A stretch of DNA of 64,000 nt from Paraglaciecola sp. MB-3u-78 (GCF_002835935.1 NZ_PJCF01000007.1:124001-188000); one strand, 5' to 3'; positions 27,163-37,133 are shown, numbered from the stretch's first letter. The notes: a model not told the origin generated them from the letters alone. Numbers and translations are program-made.

Positions 27163-27984
27163 ATGAAAACGTTCTTAATAAGATTAAGCATAACTGGCCT
27201 ATGCCTTGCATTATTATTTACCTGTGTTTATGGTTTAAGCAGTTGGATGATGCAGGAAAAATATATTCCACAAGACAGAGCATTTGTTGTGTCCCCTGGA
27301 TCTGATATTAAAGAAGGAAGGCGACTTGCTGCTATCCATGGGTGTACTGATTGTCACGGCAAAGATGCTGCTGGCGGGGATTTTCATGGACTCCACGCAC
27401 CAAATTTAGGAGTCGTAGCCAAACAATACTCCGATAATGATTTAGAGCGTTCTATACGACAAGCAATCCGTCCTGATGGAACAAGCGTGTATTCAATGAC
27501 CTCTGATGCCTATCAACATTTGTCTGATATAGATTTGAGCCATATTGTTGTTTATTTGCGGTCTCTCAATCCGATTACAGAGACTTCGATTGGATTTTCA
27601 CCTAATTTTCGCTATCGATTGGGTATTATTAAAGGTGGGCATCAGCCTGTTGTAAACGCTATTCATTCCCAAACTCCCCCCGCAGAAGCACCCAAAAACG
27701 ATGCTGAAAATTTTGGTAGATATTTAACTTACTCGGTTTGTTCCGAATGTCATGCTCCTGATTTAAAAGGCTATAAGGGGTTTTCACCGAGTTTAGTCAC
27801 AACACTTGCTTATCAAAAGTTAGATTTTAAACTGCTGATGTCCACAGGAATCGGATTAGGCGGCCGTGATTTAGGACTAATGAGTATCAGCAGTAAAGAG
27901 CGGTTCTCTCTTTTTTCAGATGACGAATTAATGGCATTGTTTACATACTTCCAATCTGAACAATTTTTGCAAGATATTCAATGA
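27163..27984 (+). CDS. Diheme cytochrome c, membrane-anchored or exported
   Basis: 273 aa. An N-terminal hydrophobic segment (residues 5-27) directs export and may stay as an anchor. There are two c-type heme sites, CTDCH at 61-65 and CSECH at 193-197, each opening a class-I-like cytochrome domain. The first has an axial methionine candidate in VYSMTSDAY, followed by the LSDxDLxHIVVYLRSL end typical of these domains. It carries electrons in the periplasm. No partner oxidase or dehydrogenase is next to it, so the pathway is unknown. Start is the ATG at the hydrophobic segment. Confidence 0.87.
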   Translation: MKTFLIRLSITGLCLALLFTCVYGLSSWMMQEKYIPQDRAFVVSPGSDIKEGRRLAAIHGCTDCHGKDAAGGDFHGLHAPNLGVVAKQYSDNDLERSIRQAIRPDGTSVYSMTSDAYQHLSDIDLSHIVVYLRSLNPITETSIGFSPNFRYRLGIIKGGHQPVVNAIHSQTPPAEAPKNDAENFGRYLTYSVCSECHAPDLKGYKGFSPSLVTTLAYQKLDFKLLMSTGIGLGGRDLGLMSISSKERFSLFSDDELMALFTYFQSEQFLQDIQ

Positions 27985-28080
27985 TAAAACTGGGAGAAGA
28001 GTCAACTTGCTATATATATACCACACCGAATAGTTTTTATATTTTCGTTAACGTACGCTAACGCATAAGGTTTTATTAGT
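27985..28080. other. Gap between the cytochrome gene and the tRNA-Pro fragment
   Basis: No gene. It contains a TA run (CTATATATATACC) and a near-palindrome GTTAACGTACGCTAAC at about 28048-28063. Confidence 0.4.
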
Positions 28081-28146
28081 TGGTCTGTGTGATTGAATTC
28101 GAACCTACAATCCCTTCTCCTACAAGCTATAAAGGCCGCTACTAAG
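28081..28146 (-). pseudogene. Degenerate tRNA-Pro 3' fragment (left flank of island)
   Basis: 66 bases that align without gaps to the tRNA-Pro fragment at 36885-36950, with about 14 differences. The T-arm core TTCGAACCTAC and the D-loop end AAGGCCGCTAC are kept. It is in the same orientation as the fragments at 36.9-37.1 kb, and no 5' half is present. Confidence 0.65.
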
Positions 28147-28303
28147 CAATAATGACAAAGTCACTCATTGTAATAATTGTCAAATAACTCTATATATTTG
28201 GCTAAATTACGATGGGTGCCTTGTTAAAATACTGATAAAAATCAATATTTTGGGAGTTTAAATTGACTCTGGAAAAGATATTTTAATTTAGAAGATCTAA
28301 AAC

Positions 28304-28547
28304 ATGTTTAAAAAAAAGCAAGATGCAAAGCCTAAGGAGATAACATACGAACGAGTGAAAGGTTATTTCTTGTGGTTGATTGGCAAATATGGAGATTACA
28401 CATCAAACACCTTAATGCAAAAAATTCGGTGGATCCCCTATCGTAGATGCAAAACTTAAACAAAAAGCATTGAGACATTTGATTGGGCAAGAGTTCTCAT
28501 ATTCCGTTGCCAGTAAAGCGATTAGCCACTCAGGTAAAGAGGATTAA
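28304..28547 (+). pseudogene. Possible RecX-like remnant
   Basis: Two out-of-frame pieces. 28304 onward reads ITYERVKGYFLWLIGKYGDY and is followed by a stop; a shifted frame then reads KLKQKALRHLIGQEFSYSVA to a stop at 28547. They faintly resemble the N- and C-terminal helices of the recombination regulator RecX, with the middle missing. The match is weak. Downstream (28548-28628) is a further short reading frame (ARRNANQYLKAWGQIAGLIR) I cannot place. Confidence 0.3.
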
Positions 28548-28628
28548 CGCAATTCAGTATTTGCCAGAAGAAATGCAAACCAATATCTAAAAGCTTGGGG
28601 CCAAATTGCTGGATTAATAAGACGTTAA

Positions 28629-29064
28629 GAATTAGAGATATACTCATGCTAATTCTCAGTTACGATGCGGGTTTTGTTAAAATGTTGTAATTGGCGTCCT
28701 AATTAAAAGGGCTGATAAAATCACGGAGTTGAAGTAATAACACATCAATCCCTTTAATTATTTTTGAATAGTTTTAATGATCAAATGACTTGCCCCCTTA
28801 GCTATGACTGCTTAGCCGACCCCCTTAGCTGACCTAGGTGAGCACACCTCCCCCTGACGTAGCTGTGCCACTCACCCTAGGGTTTTACTCGGCATGTTAA
28901 TGAACAGTGAGACGTAACGAATTAACATAAATGAGTTAAACATATTGAATATATTCAATTGAAATACGCTATCTAAAGCGCATAAATGCTCAAAAATGAA
29001 TATCAATTATACACATGTCGCTGGTAAATCAGACTAGGGCTACAAAATTTTAAGGAATGCTCTT
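28629..29064. other. Non-coding region upstream of the broken efflux operon
   Basis: 436 bases, no gene. It includes a second copy of a short motif (TTACGATG...TTGTTAAAAT at about 28659) also present at about 28207, and several GCTGA/CCCCC-rich inverted bits around 28795-28885. Probably holds the old promoter of the efflux operon. Confidence 0.4.
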
Positions 29065-30165
29065 ATGTTTCAGGTAAAGCCCGTCATCCATTTAGCTGCC
29101 GTGCTAGGCGCTATCATTGTGTCCTGTAGTGGATTACTGGTTGCTTGCAGTCCAGCGCCACAGCAGCAGCAAGACCTGCAAGCTCGGCTGGTTAAAACGC
29201 AACTGGTCAGCGCTAAGTCTGGCAGCGACTGGCGGGAATTTCCCGGCATAATAGAGGCCGCGCAAACAGCTGAGCTGGGTTTTAGGGTATCGGCCAAGTT
29301 GGTCGAGGTTTCTGTGCGGGAAGGGGACAATGTCAATAAAGGCCAATTACTGGCCAAGTTGGATGATACCGACTATCAAACCAAGCTGCGCAGCACTCAG
29401 GCAGATTTTGATAAGGTCACTGCCGACTTTTAGCGGGGACAATCCCTGCTCAGTCAAAAGCTTATTGCCAAGTCTGATTATGATAAATTAGAGGCGCAAC
29501 ATACTTCATCTTTGGCTGCTCTGACTGGAGCCATTCAAAACGTTGAATATACTAATCTTAAAGCGCCTTTTGCTGGGACTATCGCCCGGCGTCATGTGGA
29601 CAACTTCGAAGATGTCTCTGCGGTACAGCCGATTTTCACCCTGCAAGATATGTCGTCCATTCATATCAAAGTTAATATCCCCGAAACGCTGATGATCTTG
29701 ATAAATACCAATGACAGGCCCAATGTGTTTGCTATGTTTGATTCAATCCCGAATCAACAATTCCCCCTCAGCTTTCAAGAAGTGGCGACGCAGGCTGACC
29801 CTGGCTCCAAAACCTTTGCGGTGACCTTCAAGATGCCAAGTGTAGCATCTTTCAATATACTGCCTGCCATGTCTGTAACCGTCAGAGGAAGCCTGCCTAT
29901 CCAAGATGACGCTCAGGCTTTGGGCGTCATCTTGCCGGCTCAGGCCCTGATTGAAACCAACGAAGGTCGCTTTGCCTTTGTGGTTGAAAACATCAATGAA
30001 AAGCTTGGTACAGTGAAACGTAAGACGGTTACCACCGGCCATATCACCGAGCGGGGACTGCAGGTATTAACGGGTCTTCAACAGGGGGACCGCCTTATCA
30101 TCGCGGGCATGAGTAAGATGTCTAATGGTATGACAGTGCGCCTGAGCGAGCAGTGGAACCGATGA
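29065..30165 (+). pseudogene. RND efflux adaptor (MFP) broken by an amber stop
   Basis: A lipoprotein-type adaptor (signal with lipobox LLVAC, mature start CSPAPQQ) that would be 366 aa. The frame is interrupted once by TAG at 29431, inside the coiled-coil hairpin (VTADF-stop-RGQSLLSQ). It then continues in the same frame through YDKLEAQH, the second lipoyl half (NLKAPFAGTIARRHV) and the beta-barrel to a TGA that overlaps the permease start. One CAG-to-TAG-type change explains the break. No functional adaptor is expected unless the stop is suppressed. Confidence 0.88.
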
Positions 30166-32327
30166 ATATAACCCGCCTTGCCATAGAAAATAATCGTATC
30201 ACGCTGGTGCCTGGCCATTATATTGATTGCCAGTTTACAGACATTTGCCAACATGCCAAGAGCCTATGACCCTGGGTTTGTGGTGCGTACGGCTCAGGTA
30301 CTGACCTACTTTCCCGGCGCCAGCCCCAACGAGTAGAGCAGTTAATATCGTCAAAAATTGAAGATGCAGTCAAAGAAATGCCTGAACTGGATTTCGTTAC
30401 AAGTGAATCCCGCACGGGGGTATCCATAGTATTAGTCAATATTAAAGAAAGTTACACAGATATGCGTCCCATTTGGGATAACTTTCGGCGCAAAATAGAT
30501 GACATGGTCGGTGATTTACCCGAAGGTGCCGGCACCCCGGTGATCAATGATGAGTTTGGCGATGTCTACGGCGTCGTCATGACCCTGAGTGGTGAAGGTT
30601 TTAATTATGCAGAACTGCAGCAGATAGCAGATAGAGTGAAGGATGAACTGCTGCGTATTCCCGATGCGGCCAAAGTTGACATCTTAGGTGAGCAAGAAGA
30701 ACGTATTTTTGTAGAATACGACAATGCCCGCCTAGCAGAACTGGGTATTTCACCCTACCAGCTATCGCAAATGTTATCGGCTCGCAATATCGTCATTTCT
30801 GGGGGTGCATTCAACCTAAATAATGAACGAATTGCCTTGGAACCAAGCGGAAATTTTGAGTCCATTGAAGACATAGGTAAAACAGTTGTCAGTTCACCTA
30901 AGACCAATAGACTGATCATGCTCAGGGACATCACCAAAATTAGTAGAGGTTATGTCGACCCTGCCACTTCCCTTATTCATACCTCTGGCAAGCGAGGCTT
31001 GGCTATAGCGGTGTCGATGCGCAAGGGCGGCAACAATATCGAACTCGGGGTGCAGGTAAAACGTGCCATGGCAGAGTTTCTGCAAACCTACCCTCATGGC
31101 GTGGAGTTTGACCTGATCAACTTTTCACCCGCCGAAGTGGATAAAAAAGTCTCTGATTTTGTTGGCAATTTATTACAGGCCGTTCTGGTGGTCACCGCAG
31201 TAATGCTGCTTACCCTTAAACTCAGGTTGATCGAAAATGGACCCGCAGTTTCAAATCCGATAGAGCTGCGTATTTCGGGCACCGAGCCCAATGCCCTGTT
31301 CGATGCAGTAGAGCAAATCAGGCAAGAGATGCTCGCCACCCCCACCTTACAAAATGTCACCGACGACTGGGGACAGAGGATCAAGAAACTCCAGATCGAC
31401 ATCGATCAGGTCAGAGCCCAAAGTTCCGGCGTTACCAGCCATGACATCGCCATTTCCTTGCAGTCGAGTTTAAGTGGTATGGAGCTGACAGAATATCGGG
31501 AAGGTGAAGATACCATTCCTGTATTACTGCGTTCCAGTGAGGCCGGCCGTCGGGAAATTAGTAAGGTTGAATCTCTGTCAGTTTACTCTCAATCTACCGG
31601 TAATTCAGTTCCCCTGAGTCAGGTAGCCAATGTGAATATGGTTTGGGATCTGGCCAAAATATATCGCCGTAATAGCCTGCGAACCTTCACCTTGGGTGCC
31701 CAATTAGTAGATGATGCGAATGCTGCCGAGGTGGTCAACGAACTGCGGCGTTATTTGCATGGGCAGCAAAAACAATGGGGCCCCGGGATCAAAGTAAATT
31801 TTGGTGGTGAACACGAAAGTTCGGCCAAGGCCAATCAGTCCATTGCCGAAAAATTAGGCCTGGCAGGATTAATCATCTTGATCCTTTTGGTGGCCCAGTT
31901 TAACAGCGTACGCAAGTCAATCATTGTCTTAAGCACTATTCCTCTTGGCCTGATTGGTGTGGTGCTAGGCCTGTTAATAGCCCGCTCCTACGTGGGTTTT
32001 ATGACCATTTTGGGGATCGTGTCACTGTCTGGGATCGTGATCAATAACGCCATAGTGCTGTTAGAGAGGATCCAGATTGAACTGAATGCCGGCCTGACAC
32101 AACACCAAGCTATCATTACCGCAGCCCAGCAAAGGGCCAGACCTATCTTATTAACCACCGCGACCACCGTACTGGGACTTATCCCCCTGTATCTGGGCGG
32201 CGGCCCGATGTGGGAGCCCATGTCGGTTGCCATCATGGGTGGACTATTGTTCTCCACCCTACTGACCCTAGGGGTGATCCCAGTGCTGTATGCCAGCCTA
32301 TTTAGGGTAAGACCCGCTGTAAAATAA
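30162..32327 (+). pseudogene. RND efflux permease, frameshifted and internally deleted
   Basis: The original start (MNITRLAIENNRITLV) overlaps the adaptor stop (ATGA). Two compensating frameshifts follow: one within about 30207-30212, after which TM1 and DPGFVVRTAQVLTYFPGA lie in another frame, and one at about 30331 that restores the starting frame (RVEQLISSKIEDAV). From 30378 the frame is open for 649 codons. TM2 (LLQAVLVVTAVMLLTLKLR) is joined directly to the second porter domain (LIENGPAVSNPIELRISG), so about 320 residues are missing, including TM3-TM7 and the TM4 proton-relay aspartates. The last membrane block is present. It cannot pump. Confidence 0.88.
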
Positions 32328-32712
32328 TACCCTCCCGACCAATGTTCACATATGCGGGCCTTTATTATAAGGTCTGGCGTATATGACTCGCGGCGGATGA
32401 TAGTTGATGCAAACACCGTCGACCCTTTCAGGCAATACCTAGTGCGCCAATGTCCTCAACCTCATCCATGCTGACTTTAACGCGCATCCTGCCCCATTTG
32501 AAAAAAGGGGATCGGCCTTACATCAGCACTGTCATTTTACCTTTGTTGGGTCTTTGCGCGCATCGATAAGCCATACGACTCAGTCATAAAAATGACAGTG
32601 CCGCGCACTGTGCTTACAGTAAAGTATATCTCATTGATTATTATGAAATAATAACCATTGGCATAAACTCTGCTTTGCTTGGACACACCGAATAATGTTC
32701 ATCAATCAATAA
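32328..32712. other. Gap between the broken permease and the 197-aa gene
   Basis: 385 bases, no gene. The notable feature is a 13-bp inverted repeat (32526-32601), listed separately. Confidence 0.5.
32526..32601. repeat. 13-bp perfect inverted repeat, 50-base spacer
   Basis: GCACTGTCATTTT at 32526-32538 and its exact complement AAAATGACAGTGC at 32589-32601. Could be the ends of a tiny non-coding element or an RNA hairpin. No flanking duplication seen. Confidence 0.5.
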
Positions 32713-33306
32713 GTGATCCACAACGTGCCAGCACTCGAGATCCCCGCGCAAATAAGATTGCCTGCCATGCAGGGCAAACAGACTCATCCTTTAGCTAGGT
32801 CTACTATGGCAAATTCTCAGGTACTGGATTTTTTGCTGCCGCAGCTTTTTTCTCAACACTTGAAGCCAACTAAACAGCACAAGATGCTAGAAAACGTTGA
32901 TGACTATATGTTGCAGGAAACCAAAGAAGTGTACGCACGCATTAACAGTTTCTGTCAGCGCCTTGGTATTAATGTGCAATTGGAGATTAGACTGAACCCA
33001 ATAGGCGACGAACTGCAGGTATTTGGAGAGTCCCAGCACTGCAAGACCCTTAGTGAGTTTATCAATAGTGACCACTGGTTAAAAGGGGCACTTAGTTGGT
33101 TACAGCCAAATTACCTGATGTTGGCACAATCCCTTGAAATGATTTCATTTTCCCATGCCTATAAGCATTCCCCCAGCCATGCGCTTGGGGAATTTGGTTA
33201 TGTGGATCAGGTAAATAACGCCATGGAGTTCTATCTAAAATGTGGCAATTGCCCCGTTGAATTAGTAACCGAGTCCCCTTTGCATATTTATACCCTAGCC
33301 TCTTAG
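32713..33306 (+). CDS. Hypothetical protein, up to 197 aa
   Basis: Not recognised. It starts with GTG at 32713; an internal ATG (32768, MQGKQTHPL) is also possible and no strong ribosome site decides. It is a soluble protein with helical segments (DDYMLQETKEVYARINSFCQRLGI), then a compact region ending FYLKCGNCPVELVTE with a Cys-x2-Cys pair. There is no signal peptide or membrane segment. A stem-loop 77 bases after the stop (33383-33404) fits a terminator, which supports a real transcript. It lies in the tRNA-Pro-bounded segment. Confidence 0.55.
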   Translation: MIHNVPALEIPAQIRLPAMQGKQTHPLARSTMANSQVLDFLLPQLFSQHLKPTKQHKMLENVDDYMLQETKEVYARINSFCQRLGINVQLEIRLNPIGDELQVFGESQHCKTLSEFINSDHWLKGALSWLQPNYLMLAQSLEMISFSHAYKHSPSHALGEFGYVDQVNNAMEFYLKCGNCPVELVTESPLHIYTLAS

Positions 33307-33382
33307 TCTGCACACGCTTCACAGCTTGCATAACAAAGGTGGAGGTGGAAAAGGGCTCAATGCCCAATCGATGGCAATCGAT

Positions 33383-33404
33383 AGAACCTGACCCTGCAGG
33401 TTCT
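33383..33404 (+). terminator. Hairpin after the 197-aa gene
   Basis: 8-bp perfect stem AGAACCTG / CAGGTTCT with a 6-base loop, followed by TTC. The U-tract is weak, so it is a tentative terminator. Confidence 0.45.
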
Positions 33405-33762
33405 TTCAAACTTGCCTGTTGTAAAGCTGTAAATTATTTCTGCTTAGGTGTCGCAAATATGTTACATTACGTTAAAAATTATATCTTATACCGCAAATTT
33501 TTGACTCGATACCCCCCCCCTAACCATAAGCTCAATAGAGCATTAACCGGACCTTATCTAGGTGAACAAAACCAGATAAAAAAACCACTACAGACTCAAG
33601 GGACAGAAGGAATCCAGATTATTTTCTGATTCATCTCCATTGATTCGTAACCTAGACTGAGCAACTCCATCTGAATAATATTATTTGTATTCAATTAGTT
33701 AAGTTGCCAGTCCATGGTCAACTAATCGATAAATACATATTAATTTACTTAAAGGAAATATT
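33405..33762. other. Gap upstream of the chemoreceptor gene
   Basis: No accepted gene. A 96-codon frame (33339-33629) spans a C9 run and a hairpin and shows no protein-like pattern. The chemoreceptor promoter should be here; its ribosome site AAAGGAAA is at about 33750. Confidence 0.45.
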
Positions 33763-35637
33763 TTGAATTTCATTAACAATCTAAAGCTTAAGAGCAAACT
33801 TTTCTTAATTGCGGTTTTGCCCTTAATGGGCTTGTTGTTTTTTTCAGGTCTTCAGATAAGCATTAACGCAACTATCTATGGGGAAATAGAGGATCTAAAT
33901 GAACTGACACAGCTAATTGCTGAATCTAGCAAATTAGTGCATGAGTTACAGAAAGAACGTGGTATGACTGCCGGATTTCTTAGCTCCAAAGGCACAAAAT
34001 TTGCTGAAAAACTAACTGCCCAGCGTAAAGATGTTGATGAAAGCCTAAAAAGCTTAAAAAATCACATATCAACCTTAAATTTATTGAAATTTGGTAAAGA
34101 AACAAATGAGATCATCAATACAGCGTTAATACGCTTAAAAGATTTAAATAAAATACGTTCAAATGTCACTAATCAATCAATTGAAACCGCACAAGCCATT
34201 AGTTTTTATACACAAAGCAATGCCGTTCTTCTATCGCTGGGTGATAGTCTATCAAAATTTAGCTCTAATGCTGAATTAACGACAATGGCAGTTGCTTACA
34301 CTAACTTTATGTTGAGTAAGGAGCGGGCGGGGATCGAACGTGCTGTTGTATCAGGTATTTTTGCTCAAGATAGTATCTCTAGCGCTCAGTACCTGAAATT
34401 TATCAATCTGGTAGGCCAGCAAAATACCTATAATCAGGTTTTCATGTCATTAGCGACGGATACGATGGTCACTAATTTCAAGGAAATGATGAATAGTAGG
34501 ATCGTAAAAGATGTCGATGATATACGAGCCATATTGTTATCCGGTAGTCAACAGAACTTTGGTATCAATCCTGTCGATTGGTTTAGTAAACAAACGGGTA
34601 AGATAGGTTTATTAAAAAAAATCGATGATGGCATTGGAAGTGAGATCCAGGCATTTGCAGCAGAACTTAGTGCTGCAGCTCTAAAAACATTAATAATTGG
34701 TGTTGTTATAGCATCTATAATCACCCTGATCACCCTGCTTTTATTTTATATGATTCTTCGCAATGTATTAACACAATTAGGTGCCGAACCTTCAGCTGTT
34801 CTCGATATTGCCGAGTCAATTGCAGCGGGTGAATTAAACGGTTCAGGAAATACCTCACGTAAAAAGTCGACCGGTATTTATGCTGCAATACAATTGATGG
34901 AGGTAAAACTAATTGATGTTGTACAACAGATTAAAAATAATTCAAATCAAATCGCCTCTGCAGCACAACAAGTTAGTGATTCCGCGAATTCTTTGAGTGA
35001 AGCGACGAGTGAGCAGGCCACTAGCGTTGAACAAACGAGTGAGGCCGTGGAGCAAATTGGGGCATCCATTAGTCAAAATAGCGATAATGCCACAAAGACA
35101 GATACCTTTGCTGAAGCATCAGCATCTTCAGCACGAGAGGGAGGCAGAGCAGTCGCTAATACAGTCAATGCGATGAAGCAAATTGCACAAAAAATTTCAA
35201 TCATTGAAGATGTCGCCTATCAAACCAATATGTTGGCACTCAATGCGGCGATCGAAGCCGCGCGCGCAGGAGAGCATGGTAAAGGTTTTGCGGTAGTGGC
35301 GGCAGAAGTTCGTAAATTAGCAGAACGAAGCCAAGTTGCTGCATCAGAAATAGGTCAGTTAACAGGGAGTAGTGTTGAAGTAGCCCAACAAGCAGGTGAG
35401 CTTCTTGAAAAAATGGTACCAGATATAGTTAAAACCGCAGAGCTTGTGCAAGAAATTAGTGTCGCCTCAGACGAACAGTCTATAGCATCAGGACAAATCA
35501 CCCATGCAATTCAACAAGTTGATAAGCTTACCCAACAAAATGCCGCCAGCTCTGAAGAATTAGCCGCCACAGCAGAAGAAATGCAAACTCAGGCATTAAC
35601 GCTCCAACAAGTTGTTAGCTTCTTTCGACTGGTATAA
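33763..35637 (+). CDS. Methyl-accepting chemotaxis protein with NIT sensor domain
   Basis: 624 aa, TTG start with AAAGGAAA upstream. TM1 at about 15-32, a periplasmic NIT (nitrate/nitrite-sensing type) domain at about 45-285 ([26 protein letters not shown] is its hallmark), and TM2 at about 308-332. After a short HAMP-like linker comes the cytoplasmic signalling coiled coil, with the conserved hairpin tip [20 protein letters not shown] and [18 protein letters not shown]. The protein should pass a periplasmic signal to CheA/CheW. There is no C-terminal pentapeptide for CheR/CheB tethering. It is intact although it lies in a decayed segment. Confidence 0.92.
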   Translation: MNFINNLKLKSKLFLIAVLPLMGLLFFSGLQISINATIYGEIEDLNELTQLIAESSKLVHELQKERGMTAGFLSSKGTKFAEKLTAQRKDVDESLKSLKNHISTLNLLKFGKETNEIINTALIRLKDLNKIRSNVTNQSIETAQAISFYTQSNAVLLSLGDSLSKFSSNAELTTMAVAYTNFMLSKERAGIERAVVSGIFAQDSISSAQYLKFINLVGQQNTYNQVFMSLATDTMVTNFKEMMNSRIVKDVDDIRAILLSGSQQNFGINPVDWFSKQTGKIGLLKKIDDGIGSEIQAFAAELSAAALKTLIIGVVIASIITLITLLLFYMILRNVLTQLGAEPSAVLDIAESIAAGELNGSGNTSRKKSTGIYAAIQLMEVKLIDVVQQIKNNSNQIASAAQQVSDSANSLSEATSEQATSVEQTSEAVEQIGASISQNSDNATKTDTFAEASASSAREGGRAVANTVNAMKQIAQKISIIEDVAYQTNMLALNAAIEAARAGEHGKGFAVVAAEVRKLAERSQVAASEIGQLTGSSVEVAQQAGELLEKMVPDIVKTAELVQEISVASDEQSIASGQITHAIQQVDKLTQQNAASSEELAATAEEMQTQALTLQQVVSFFRLV

Positions 35638-35785
35638 AACATAATATCAATCAGTATAAAGAAGTGACGACTCAGCGAGTTTTAAACGTAATATCTGAAT
35701 ATCTGGGGTCAGATTCTGAGGGATCCCCACGAATATTCAAGCATTAAAATTACCAGCAATCATAGTTCTGAGTTTAAACACCGCA

Positions 35786-35816
35786 GTTTCAAATTGGTCG
35801 CAGAGCAATTTGAAAC
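35786..35816. repeat. 11-bp perfect inverted repeat near the IS110 fragment
   Basis: GTTTCAAATTG / CAATTTGAAAC around a 9-base loop. It lies about 70 bases from the IS110 transposase fragment and may be part of that element or a terminator of the chemoreceptor gene, whose stop is 150 bases upstream. Confidence 0.4.
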
Positions 35817-35883
35817 GCTTGTCTACGAAACCTCGCAAGCCTGAGATACCTCAGATACCTCAGGGTCAGATACTTCAGCAACA

Positions 35884-35961
35884 CTAGTCTTCGATGTAGA
35901 CCACTTCAACAACCGCTTTGTGAGTATCAAGGCCAATAAAAAGTATGTTATGTTTATTCAT
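35884..35961 (-). pseudogene. IS110-family transposase N-terminal remnant
   Basis: 25 codons from an ATG at 35961, reading MNKHNILFIGLDTHKAVVEV and then VYIED before a stop. The GLDTHK motif with the first catalytic Asp is the standard start of IS110-family recombinases. The rest of the gene is missing. A C-terminal IS110 remnant lies at 21494, but the two need not be from the same element. Confidence 0.7.
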
Positions 35962-36103
35962 GCTGATCTACTTTTAGTTTGTTGAACGCAACTGTTATGG
36001 CTCTGGCTTTCAGCTAATCCACGATTATTAGAGATCAGCACCTTATCGTGGGGAATCATTATGTCTATGTGATTATTTTTAATAATTTAGGAGCGTTGAT
36101 GAA

Positions 36104-36532
36104 ATGAGAAAATTGCTTTTTTTAATGATGATTGTACTGTCGAGTTTGGCTGTGGCTGGGGGATAAAAATGGTGCCGATAAGAATATCTTCTTGGGGTTC
36201 ATCCATGATGGGATAGTCATTAATCCAAAGTGCATCTACCTTCTGCAGACTGGGATATCGGAAAGTTCTCAATATGGAATTATTGCTAAATCACTAATTA
36301 TTGATAGCTGCCAAGAGAGCAATATGTCCAGTTTGATTTCTCGAAGACAGAGAAAAAAGCAGTAAAGGTATTGACTAAACTTAGCGGTAGTTATGTACCT
36401 TGTTTCGACTCTGCAGAAACGATCGGAAATAAACTATTGGTAATTAAAGATGTTTGGGATAGTAGTGCACCGAGAGCCAATCAGTGCTCCTGTACGAAAG
36501 AAACTATCACCTTTGACATTAATGGTTTCTAG
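36104..36532 (+). pseudogene. Small exported protein, broken by frameshifts
   Basis: Three frames join into one protein. It begins with a signal peptide (MRKLLFLMMIVLSSLAVAGG), shifts frame to give DKNGADKNIFLGFIHDG and onward to QTGISESSQYGIIAKSLIIDSC, then shifts again near 36322 to QYVQFDFSKTEKKAVKVLTK. It ends SCTKETITFDINGF with a stop at 36532. At least two indels. The family is unknown; it would be a periplasmic protein of about 140 aa. Confidence 0.65.
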
Positions 36533-36884
36533 ATCTTAATATTGTGGAGTAGCGCAACACTTTACAGAATAGTCCGTGCTAACAGCGACACCTCCCCCCT
36601 TAAACTGTTGAACGATTGCAACATGCCACCGGCGGCACAACTCAGCATTGCGGGGCTAACAAATGATCGAAAAGCTGAAAAGTATAAAGGAGTCGAAGAA
36701 CTAAAGTTGATACCGAAACGTTATGCATTTATGTGACAACGGAAGCTCTATTTGTTGCGGAAAGTATCGTATTGCAAATGATTATTTGGAAGCGAAATTT
36801 CACAAGAACAGGGGGACACAAGTGGGGATACGTTAAAATAAATTATTATAGGGAATTACTATAGGCACTGTAGGCCTTTATAAT
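36533..36884. other. Non-coding stretch before the tRNA-Pro repeats
   Basis: A 64-codon frame (36542-36736) shows no family signal and lacks a ribosome site. No other feature was recognised. Confidence 0.45.
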
Positions 36885-36970
36885 TGGTCGGTGTGATAGG
36901 ATTCGAACCTACGACCCCTTTACCCCCAGCCAATGAAGGCCGCTACCAAGTTTGCTTTAATCTAATTAAT
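36885..36970 (-). repeat. tRNA-Pro 3' fragment, tandem unit 1 (86 bp)
   Basis: Contains the CCA end, acceptor 3' strand, T-arm and variable region of tRNA-Pro, then a disturbed anticodon arm with about four extra bases (CTTCATTGGCTGGGGG) and part of the D-arm. The 5' acceptor strand is replaced by AT-rich sequence. Followed by an almost identical copy exactly 86 bases on. Confidence 0.85.
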
Positions 36971-37056
36971 TGGTCGGTGTAATAGGATTCGAACCTACGA
37001 CCCCTTTACCCCCAGCCAATGAAGGCCGCTACCAAGTTTGCTTTAATCTAATTAAT
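36971..37056 (-). repeat. tRNA-Pro 3' fragment, tandem unit 2 (86 bp)
   Basis: Same as unit 1 apart from a single change noticed in the acceptor strand (GTGTAATAGG for GTGTGATAGG). It abuts the CCA end of the intact tRNA. Confidence 0.85.

Positions 37057-37133
<77 letters not shown>

Noticed and set aside
30378-32327. The 649-codon permease frame taken as a complete gene
   Set aside because: It lacks TM1 and TM3-TM7 and the proton-relay aspartates, and the lost start region is readable upstream in shifted frames. It is a pseudogene.
33339-33629. 96-codon frame before the chemoreceptor
   Set aside because: Crosses a hairpin and a C9 run; composition is not protein-like.
36542-36736. 64-codon frame after the broken exported protein
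   Set aside because: No family, no ribosome site, and in a decayed region.
21237-37056. Whole 21-37 kb region as one prophage
   Set aside because: No phage structural, lysis or integrase genes were seen; the content is IS debris, efflux remnants and ordinary genes.
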